Origin: Propionibacteriaceae bacterium
GTDB taxonomy: Bacteria; Actinomycetota; Actinomycetes; Propionibacteriales; Propionibacteriaceae
NCBI GenBank assembly: GCA_031262845.1
Contig: JAISGZ010000141.1
Span: 1-5,046 of the forward strand
Direction: 5' to 3'
DNA length: 5,046 nucleotides
Shown: in pieces, positions 1 through 5,046 of the stretch
How positions within the stretch are numbered: the first letter of the stretch is position 1
How the letters are laid out: each line of letters opens with the position of its first letter
Made by a program: the position numbers and the translations under genes
Notes under the pieces: model-generated
Told to the model about the DNA's origin: nothing
The model's input: the letters and a program-made list of their open reading frames with translations, nothing else
Databases searched by the model: none

Positions 1-392
1 TGAAAGGCACGGTTGACGGGCGTGGGACGATCACAACCTCGGAGGGCGGCGGTTTTGCGCCGTACGCCGTCGTGGTGGCGGATTTACCCAATAAAGAAGG
101 TGTGCCGGAACCGTCCAACGACCTCAATCCAGACGGGTATGTGGAATTCCGGTTCCTGGGGGCCGACCATTCCGTGGTCGGTAACCAGGTCGTCCTGTTC
201 CTGGGAAGGTTGGGACAGGAACATCCTTTGGGCGCCGATTACTTCATGATCAGTGCTTCTCACGGGCGTTTGACCTGGGATACCGCGACCAACAGTTTCA
301 TCCGTGGCCAGGGTACGGAAACGGCCGCCGAACGGCTGGCGGGATTCGAGTCGCGGATCACCGAGCAGCAGTTGATGGCGGCGATCGACTAG
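1..392 (+). CDS. C-terminal part of an unrecognised protein (5' end outside window)
   Basis: The reading frame is open from the left edge (first full codon at base 3) to a TAG at 390-392, leaving 129 residues of the C-terminus. The frame has GC-rich third positions and a normal residue mix, which favours it over the overlapping frames. The fragment begins with a Gly/Thr-rich beta-like stretch, continues with AVVVADLPNKEG and a beta-rich middle (YVEFRFLG, VVLFLGRLG), and ends in a probable helix (AAERLAGFESRITEQQLMAA). There are no cysteines, no membrane segment and no motif I can assign. An ATG-like start inside the visible part is unnecessary because the frame stays open upstream. It could be a secreted or a cytoplasmic protein; I do not recognise the family. 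It ends about 260 bases before dnaX, so co-transcription is not evident. Confidence 0.75.
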   Translation, partial: KGTVDGRGTITTSEGGGFAPYAVVVADLPNKEGVPEPSNDLNPDGYVEFRFLGADHSVVGNQVVLFLGRLGQEHPLGADYFMISASHGRLTWDTATNSFIRGQGTETAAERLAGFESRITEQQLMAAID

Positions 393-534
393 CCGGCGCC
401 GGTGCTTATCCGTTCGACGTCGTTCGAGACCCCAGTTCGCCACACCAAATCGCCGTCACTGCGGGCTGAGGGCCGATACTGCGCCGCCACTTTGCGCGAC
501 TTCATCGCTCACCGCCCTAGCAGATTTCAAGCCC

Positions 535-569
535 AAATGGTTCGAAAACCGGCCAAAATCGAACCATTT
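535..569. repeat. Perfect 11-bp inverted repeat (operator or hairpin candidate)
   Basis: Arm 535-545 (AAATGGTTCGA) is exactly complementary to arm 559-569 (TCGAACCATTT), with a 13-base spacer containing CCGGCC. It lies 143 bases after the upstream stop codon and 83 bases before the dnaX start. As RNA it could form an A/U-closed hairpin followed by only one further U, so it is a weak intrinsic terminator at best. As DNA, the two GGTTCGA half-sites are centred 20 bp apart, about two helical turns, which suits a dimeric regulator. A TTGACT hexamer (569-574) touches the right arm, but no -10 box follows it at normal spacing. The repeat is certain; its role is inferred. Confidence 0.6.
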
Positions 570-638
570 TGACTGGGAATTTCAGTTCGGCGGTTGGGCC
601 CGTGACTTCGTGGGCGTGCGACTGTCGGTGGCACCGCC

Positions 639-652
639 TATCGTTAGGACCG
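639..652 (+). promoter_or_regulatory. Candidate -10 box for a leaderless dnaX transcript
   Basis: TATCGT at 639-644 fits the actinobacterial TANNNT -10 pattern and is followed by seven bases and then the GTG at 652. Transcription starting at 652 would give an mRNA with no leader, a common arrangement in actinobacteria. In support, the only purine-rich stretch nearby (AGGA at 646-649) sits just two bases before the GTG, too close to act as a normal ribosome binding site. No convincing -35 box is visible; TGCGAC at 617-622 is weak. Confidence 0.4.
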
Positions 653-3195
653 TGAGTGACGATCAGGCCATTCAGGCTGGTACGCAACCCGATCCGGCGA
701 CCCGGTCTCAGCCGCCGCTGGCTTTGTACCGGCGCTATCGGCCGGATGTCTTCAGCGAAGTCATCGGCCAGGAACAGGTGACCGAGCCGCTGCGGCGGGC
801 GCTGGCTAATAACCGGGTCAATCACGCTTATCTGTTCTCTGGGCCGCGCGGGTGTGGCAAGACGACCTCGGCCCGGATTTTGGCCCGGGCTCTGAACTGT
901 GTCCAGGGGCCGACGCCCGACCCCTGTGGCCAGTGCCAGTCGTGTCTCGATCTAGCGACCGGCGGCCCCGGTTCGATCGATGTCATCGAGATCGACGCCG
1001 CTAGTCATGGTGGGGTTGATGACGCGCGTGACTTGCGCGAGCGGGCTTTCTTCGCGCCGGTCCAGTCGCGTTACAAGGTCTACATTGTCGACGAAGCCCA
1101 TATGGTGACCAACCAAGGTTTCAACGCCCTGCTCAAAGTCGTCGAGGAACCGCCGCCGCACGTGGTTTTCATCTTCGCTACGACGGCCCCGGAGAAGGTC
1201 ATCGGCACGATCCGGTCGCGGACTCATCACTATCCTTTCCGTCTCGTGCCGCCGCGCGTGCTCAGTGACTATCTGGCCACGATCTGTCAGGCCGAAGGGG
1301 TCCCGGTCGAAACTGGTGTCCTCGGTCTGGTCGTCCGGGCCGGCGGTGGATCGGTCCGCGATTCACTGTCAGTGCTCGATCAACTGCTCGGTTCAGCCGG
1401 CCCCGATGGCGTTCGCTACGCCCAGGCTTCGGCTTTGCTGGGTTATACCTCGGACGCGCTGCTCGACGATTACGTCGACGCGCTGGCGGCCGGCGATGCC
1501 CACGGTGTCTTCGCGACCGTCGACAAGGTCGTCGAAGCCGGTCAGGATCCGCGTCGTTTCGCCGAAGATTTGTTACGGCGACTGCGTGACTTGGTCATCG
1601 TGGCCGGTGTCGACGACGCTTTCAGTAGTGGCCTGATCGATGTTTCGGAAGACCAAGCTGAGCGTTACCGGACCCAGGCCCGGGGTCTCGGGGCCGGTGA
1701 GCTAACCCGGTCGGCCGAGGTCTTGGCGGCCGGCTTGACGGCGATGCGCGGGACGACGGCGCCGCGTTTGCAGTTGGAGTTGATGTGTGCCCGGATGTTG
1801 CTACCCGGCGCCGATGTGACCGATCGTGGGTTGCACGCCCGGCTGGACCGTTTGGAACGCCGCCTCGATATGGCTCCGTGGTCGGGGGCGTCGACGGCGG
1901 AGACGAGTGTGGCGAGTCAGGGAGGCGCTCGAGTATCAGGTGGCCAAGCGTCATTGACTGGCGCTGCCGCCCAAGCCCCGCTGGATGAGTCAGCCTCTGG
2001 CCCGCGGCCTGATGACGGGTTTGTTCAGGATTCCGGCTGGCGTTCCGGTGGTGTGCCCGCGGCAGGGGCTAGTCAACGGCCCAGCGGCGTGGACGGGCCG
2101 GAGTCCGGTCTGCGGTCTGACGGTCTGGGCGGGCCGGAGACTGGTTCCGGATCCATGACGCGGTCGTCCGGTGCTGAGATGGCTGAGGTCAACTCAGCGG
2201 GGAGATTGGGCACTGGGCAAGGGACTCGGTCTTCCAGCGGCGAGACGGGTGGGGTCAACTCAGTGGGGACAACAGTTGACCGAACGGGGACTTGGTCAGG
2301 CAGTTCCATGGCCAGGGTCGGTTCCGAGGCTGCCACCGGTTCGCAATCGGGTGGCGGCCAGACCGTCGGACCAGTTTCGGCGACCTCGGCCCAACCCCCG
2401 CCGCCGGCCTCGGGCTTGGCTCTCGACGTCGGTGAAATCCGTCGTCATTGGCCGCGGGTGCTGGAAGAAGTCAAGCAACGCCGTAAATTCACGTGGTTCG
2501 CCGTTCAACAAGCCCAGGTGACGGACCTGATCGGTCATATTCTGTGGCTGACGTTCAATAATCCCGGGGCCAAGCTCAGTTTCGCTGGCCGGGGCGAAGA
2601 CGATGTCCACCAAGTCATCATCGACTTACTGGGCGCTGATCTGGTGGTGCGGGGCCGCTTGGAGTCGGATCCGCCGCCGCGAGCCGAGGCCGCTGCAACC
2701 GTGGCCGAGCCACGGAGTTCGACATCGCCGAGTGCCGGGACAGCCAGCGATGATCGTCCGGTGTCAGCCGTCTCGACACCACCGGGCGCCGGGCCAACTG
2801 GCGAGAGTGTGGCGTCACCCGTCTCGACATCACCTCAGGCCGAGCCAGCGGACGGCCGTGTGATGTCACCGACCTCCGCGCCGTCAGCCGACAAGGTGCA
2901 GCCGTCCGGATCGGCAGCATCAGCTGTTAACGCGGTTTTGACTGGCGGTACGGCAGTCGCCGAGACAGCAGACAGTACGCCGTTAGCCGACGGCGGTGAG
3001 CCGGTCGCATCAGTTGACTCGCCGGTCCCGGCTCCAGTGACAGAGCCAGCAGTGTCTCAACAGTTTGATGACTCGCCAGAGTTAGACGACACGATTGTCC
3101 CCTTCAGCAGTGCCAGCCAAGCCGCCGAAGCCCTCGTCACCGAGGTTTTCCAGGCCGAATTAATCAGTTCGACGGAAAACAAGCCAACTCAGTAG
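652..3195 (+). CDS. dnaX: DNA polymerase III subunit gamma/tau (clamp-loader ATPase)
   Basis: DnaX is the motor of the clamp loader: with delta and delta' it uses ATP to open the beta clamp and place it on primed DNA, and it tethers polymerase cores at the fork. The 847-residue product shows the family start ALYRRYRP (24-31), Walker A GPRGCGKT (64-71), four zinc cysteines (83, 92, 95, 98), Walker B VYIVDEAH (143-150), sensor 1 FATT (175-178), the SR arginine-finger motif (189-190) and sensor 2 GSVRDSLS (233-240). The ATPase and collar domains end near residue 405. A Gly/Ser-rich linker (about 407-590) leads to a folded domain, LDVGEIRRHW to GRLESD (591-673), typical of actinobacterial DnaX. 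A Pro/Ser/Ala/Thr tail follows, with a short acidic segment and a predicted helix near 820-840. The GTG at 652 is preferred to the GTG at 610 (14 residues longer), because the extra codons overlap the likely promoter. Either start gives an N-terminal extension of about 22 residues or more before ALYRRYRP. No A-rich slippery site is visible, so full-length tau is the expected product. Confidence 0.96.
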   Translation: MSDDQAIQAGTQPDPATRSQPPLALYRRYRPDVFSEVIGQEQVTEPLRRALANNRVNHAYLFSGPRGCGKTTSARILARALNCVQGPTPDPCGQCQSCLDLATGGPGSIDVIEIDAASHGGVDDARDLRERAFFAPVQSRYKVYIVDEAHMVTNQGFNALLKVVEEPPPHVVFIFATTAPEKVIGTIRSRTHHYPFRLVPPRVLSDYLATICQAEGVPVETGVLGLVVRAGGGSVRDSLSVLDQLLGSAGPDGVRYAQASALLGYTSDALLDDYVDALAAGDAHGVFATVDKVVEAGQDPRRFAEDLLRRLRDLVIVAGVDDAFSSGLIDVSEDQAERYRTQARGLGAGELTRSAEVLAAGLTAMRGTTAPRLQLELMCARMLLPGADVTDRGLHARLDRLERRLDMAPWSGASTAETSVASQGGARVSGGQASLTGAAAQAPLDESASGPRPDDGFVQDSGWRSGGVPAAGASQRPSGVDGPESGLRSDGLGGPETGSGSMTRSSGAEMAEVNSAGRLGTGQGTRSSSGETGGVNSVGTTVDRTGTWSGSSMARVGSEAATGSQSGGGQTVGPVSATSAQPPPPASGLALDVGEIRRHWPRVLEEVKQRRKFTWFAVQQAQVTDLIGHILWLTFNNPGAKLSFAGRGEDDVHQVIIDLLGADLVVRGRLESDPPPRAEAAATVAEPRSSTSPSAGTASDDRPVSAVSTPPGAGPTGESVASPVSTSPQAEPADGRVMSPTSAPSADKVQPSGSAASAVNAVLTGGTAVAETADSTPLADGGEPVASVDSPVPAPVTEPAVSQQFDDSPELDDTIVPFSSASQAAEALVTEVFQAELISSTENKPTQ
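2158..2268 (+). repeat. Degenerate 66-bp direct repeat inside the dnaX linker
   Basis: Two 45-base segments, 2158-2202 and 2224-2268, match at 35 of 45 positions with an in-frame offset of 66 bases. They encode TRSSGAEMAEVNSAG and TRSSSGETGGVNSVG. This fits expansion of the first Gly/Ser-rich DnaX linker by tandem duplication. The linker is expected to be disordered, so the repeat probably changes tether length and not activity. Confidence 0.55.
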
Positions 3196-3318
3196 TCTCT
3201 GAGGTTACCGACCAGATGGGGATCAATGCCCATGGTTAGAAAGTGGTCGGGGCCATAGTCTGACCGCTGACCGACAAGAAAAGGTTCGATGCTCATGGGT
3301 TTAGTCGGGCTGATTATG
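3193..3318 (+). repeat. Degenerate tandem duplication, 63-bp unit, starting at the dnaX stop
   Basis: Bases 3193-3235 align without gaps to 3256-3298 at 30 of 43 positions, offset 63. Shared blocks are TAGTCT (3193/3256), CCGAC (3208/3271) and GCNCATGG (ending at 3235/3298). After small gaps both copies continue with TTAG and TCGGG. The first copy begins with the dnaX TAG stop codon itself. In both copies the CCGAC block can pair with a downstream GTCGG, so the unit may be a repeated hairpin. I see no coding potential in it. Confidence 0.5.
3208..3250 (+). terminator. Nested stem-loop after dnaX (possible terminator)
   Basis: CCGACCA at 3208-3214 pairs with TGGTCGG at 3244-3250, and inside the loop ATGGG at 3216-3220 pairs with CCCAT at 3229-3233. 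The structure begins 12 bases after the dnaX stop. There is no U-tract, so it is not a classical intrinsic terminator, although U-less hairpins after genes are common in actinobacteria. It could equally be an RNA-processing or stability element. The second duplicated copy keeps a shorter version (3271-3275 with 3304-3308). Confidence 0.35.
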
Positions 3319-3337
3319 TGAGCAACCGTTCGAACCT
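3282..3337. repeat. 8-bp inverted repeat upstream of the surface-protein gene
   Basis: AGGTTCGA at 3282-3289 is the exact reverse complement of TCGAACCT at 3330-3337, with 40 bases between them. The right arm overlaps a GTTCGAAC palindrome (3328-3335). The GGTTCGA/TCGAACC core is the same as in the inverted repeat before dnaX. It lies 38 bases before the start codon, where a regulator could act. A GATTAT hexamer (3312-3317) between the arms is a weak -10 candidate without a clear -35. The function is inferred. Confidence 0.4.
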
Positions 3338-3360
3338 GAGACACACCTGTTTTTCTCGCT

Positions 3361-3366
3361 AAGGAG
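3361..3366 (+). promoter_or_regulatory. Ribosome binding site that decides the downstream start
   Basis: AAGGAG ends eight bases before the ATG at 3375, which is near-ideal spacing. The competing ATG at 3370 is only three bases away from it, and its frame soon reaches a stop. The site therefore fixes 3375 as the start. Confidence 0.8.
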
Positions 3367-3374
3367 CAGATGCC

Positions 3375-5046
3375 ATGGCCTCCCGTCGATGGTCTCGTGT
3401 GGCCTCTGTCGCTCCCGTGGTGGCCACCGCACTCGTGCTGACTGGTTTAGCAATCACCCACGAGGGTTTTGCGACGACCGAACTGGATTTGAATGATTCG
3501 GGTGTCTGGGTCACGAATTGGCAACTCAAACAGGTCGGCCGTTTCAATTATGAGGCCGGTCGTTTAGACGCTTCATTAACGCCGGGAACAATGACCCATT
3601 TCGATGTCTTACAGGACGGTCCCCAAGTCGCTGTGCGGGACACGGCGGCTGGCCAGTTGACGGTGGTCGACCCGACTTTGGCGAGGGCTGGTGGTCCCCT
3701 TGAGGTGTCTGCGAAGGCGTCCGTGTCACTGTCCGGAGGCCAGGTGGAAGCGGCTAACCAGGCGGTCTTGACAGACGCCGGTCAGGCTTGGGTGATACCC
3801 GGGGAAAGCTTGGCGAACTTCAATGCCGAGGCCTTTCCGCCGGTCTTGTCCGAACTGGGTGAAAACGCCCAGGCGGTGGTCGACACAGCTGGGCGGGCTC
3901 AGGTGGCCGATCCAGTGGCCGGTCAGATTGTCGTGCTGGATGACACTGGCTCGGTGGTGAAGGAATATTCGTTGTCCGGGCTCAGCCCCGAGGCCACGAT
4001 CCAGTTGACCACAGTCGGCCTGACACCGGTGGTGTGGAGTGTTGATGATGCCCGTTTGTGGGTTGGTGAAGACGTGGTCGAAGTGCCACCAGCGGCCCAG
4101 TTGCCGAGTGCAACCCCGACCGGCCAGGGCGATGAGGCTGAGGCCGAAACTGGTTTTTCGGTGGCGTTGCCGTGGCCAGCCGAGGCGGCCAACGAGGTGG
4201 TTTATGCCACCTCAGCCGGGCTGGTTCATCAACCTCTGAATGGAGGCGAGCCAACCGTGCTGGCTGTTTCGGCTGACGGTCAGTTAGTTGCTGAGGGTGA
4301 CGGTTCGGTGCCAGTGGCCTTGTCTGGCCGTCCGGCTCGGCCGGCCCAAGTCGGCGGTTGTGCTTATGCAGCCTGGTCGGCGACGTCCGCTTTCGTCCGT
4401 GATTGTGCTGGCGAAAATCAGGATTTGTCACAGTCGGTGCCTCAAGCGAACTCCAATGATGAGTTGGTCTTCCGGATCAATTGGGGCCACGTGCTGCTGA
4501 ACCAGGTGGATTCGGGTGGTGTTTGGCTGGTGACGGACGATCTGACGAAAGTTGATGATTGGCCAGAGGTCCTGCCAAACCCGGATGATGGTGGTGAAGA
4601 AGACGAGACCCGTGAGGAAACCGAGAAAGAAGCTGAGATCGAACGGACCGAAGTCAACCATCCGCCCGTCGCCGAGGATGATGCTTTCGGAGCCCGTCCT
4701 GGACAATCAGTCCTCTTGCCAGTGGTGGAGAACGACGTTGATGAGGATGGTGACCTGTTGACGGTCGAGCTGTCCGGGGCGGTCCCGGTCAACACCTCAA
4801 TCGGCCGGGTCTACAACAATTCCATCTTTCAGCTCGATGTCGCCGCTGAAGCCTCGGGCAGTATCACGTTCCCATACACGGTTTCTGACGGCCGGGGCGG
4901 TGAGGATCTGGGACAGGTGACGGTTGAGGTCGTGCCACCGGGGAGCAACCGGCCGCCCCAGCCGGTGCGGCAACCGGAACCGATTCAGGTCGCTTCGGGT
5001 CAGCAGGTTGAGTACAACCTGCTGGTCGATTGGCGGGATCCGGACG
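3375..5046 (+). CDS. Large exported surface protein with bacterial Ig/cadherin-like repeats (3' end outside window)
   Basis: The frame is open from the ATG at 3375 to the right edge, giving 557 residues without a stop. A basic start (MASRRWSR) and a hydrophobic segment (about 9-27) form a signal peptide or membrane anchor, so most of the protein should lie outside the cell. Residues 35-390 form a beta-rich head with propeller-like repeats (GVWVTNWQLKQVGRFNY, VVDPTL, GQIVVLDDTGSVV, ARLWVGEDVV) and two cysteines (329, 344) that could form a disulfide. A charged Glu/Asp-rich hinge (404-427) leads to a first Ig/cadherin-like domain beginning NHPPVAEDD (428-522), with a possible calcium-binding NDVDEDGD (453-460). 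A second domain begins NRPPQP (525) and is cut by the window. From family knowledge, this layout matches the long fibronectin-III/Ig-like proteins that in actinobacteria often precede moxR, DUF58, transglutaminase, PP2C and FHA genes. Their exact role is unsettled; adhesion or cell-envelope functions are proposed. No fibronectin III domain is visible yet. Confidence 0.88.
   Translation, partial: MASRRWSRVASVAPVVATALVLTGLAITHEGFATTELDLNDSGVWVTNWQLKQVGRFNYEAGRLDASLTPGTMTHFDVLQDGPQVAVRDTAAGQLTVVDPTLARAGGPLEVSAKASVSLSGGQVEAANQAVLTDAGQAWVIPGESLANFNAEAFPPVLSELGENAQAVVDTAGRAQVADPVAGQIVVLDDTGSVVKEYSLSGLSPEATIQLTTVGLTPVVWSVDDARLWVGEDVVEVPPAAQLPSATPTGQGDEAEAETGFSVALPWPAEAANEVVYATSAGLVHQPLNGGEPTVLAVSADGQLVAEGDGSVPVALSGRPARPAQVGGCAYAAWSATSAFVRDCAGENQDLSQSVPQANSNDELVFRINWGHVLLNQVDSGGVWLVTDDLTKVDDWPEVLPNPDDGGEEDETREETEKEAEIERTEVNHPPVAEDDAFGARPGQSVLLPVVENDVDEDGDLLTVELSGAVPVNTSIGRVYNNSIFQLDVAAEASGSITFPYTVSDGRGGEDLGQVTVEVVPPGSNRPPQPVRQPEPIQVASGQQVEYNLLVDWRDPD

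Noticed and set aside
393..402. CCGGCGCCGG palindrome directly after the first stop codon
   Set aside because: Perfect but only 10 bp, without a loop or U-tract. Such GC palindromes are expected by chance in GC-rich DNA.
406..414. DnaA box-like TTATCCGTT
   Set aside because: It differs from TTATCCACA at three positions, is single, and has no AT-rich unwinding region near it.
411..427. LexA (SOS) box from two CGTTCGA words ten bases apart
   Set aside because: The actinobacterial SOS box is TCGAAC-N4-GTTCGA, an inverted pair. These two words are in direct orientation, and the other TTCGA pairs in the window have the wrong order or spacing.
535..569. tRNA-like TTCGA T-loop sequences in the inverted repeat
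   Set aside because: GGTTCGA resembles a T-loop, but no acceptor stem, D-arm or anticodon arm can be drawn on either strand around it.
393..651. Bacterial SRP RNA (ffs), which lies near dnaX in some bacteria
   Set aside because: The conserved GGAAGGAAGCAGC-type tetraloop region is absent on both strands.
652..3195. Programmed frameshift producing a short gamma form of DnaX
   Set aside because: No A-rich heptamer slippery site or following stem is visible in the 3' half. Long frames on the other strand here are shadows of the GC-rich coding sequence.
3923..4795. Several open frames on the minus strand and in other plus frames opposite the surface-protein gene
   Set aside because: They overlap the long open frame from 3375, are Arg/Pro/Ser-rich as shadows usually are, and lack ribosome binding sites or recognisable domains.

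Overview
The window looks like chromosomal DNA of a GC-rich actinobacterium. The codons are GC-rich at the third position. The central gene is an actinobacterial-type dnaX: it has the TIRSRTHHYPFRLVPP stretch and a lineage-specific C-terminal domain after a long linker. The last gene belongs to a large surface-protein family I know from Actinobacteria. TTA leucine codons occur in all the genes, which argues against Streptomyces. I cannot name a genus.

Layout, all on the + strand: (1) bases 1-392 are the 3' end of a gene I do not recognise, running in from the left edge. (2) Bases 393-651 are non-coding and hold a perfect 11-bp inverted repeat and a likely leaderless promoter. (3) Bases 652-3195 are dnaX, the clamp-loader motor subunit of DNA polymerase III, with intact ATPase and zinc motifs and two long low-complexity linkers. 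(4) Bases 3196-3374 are non-coding. They carry a degenerate 63-bp tandem duplication that begins at the dnaX stop codon, in which each copy can fold around a CCGAC/GTCGG stem. They also hold a second inverted repeat with the same GGTTCGA/TCGAACC core as the one before dnaX, and a strong ribosome binding site. (5) Bases 3375-5046 are the first 557 codons of a long exported protein that continues past the right edge. It has a signal or anchor segment, a repeat-rich beta head with two cysteines, a charged hinge, and the start of a tandem bacterial Ig/cadherin-like array.

The genes do not form an obvious single operon. dnaX is cytoplasmic replication machinery. The last gene encodes a cell-surface protein of the kind that, in many actinobacteria, heads a MoxR ATPase / DUF58 / transglutaminase / PP2C / FHA cluster; that cluster would lie outside the window if present. 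The usual dnaX partners ybaB and recR do not follow directly. No RNA gene, transposon or CRISPR array was found. No new multi-gene system can be demonstrated here; the most unexplained signals are the repeats and hairpins in the two intergenic regions.
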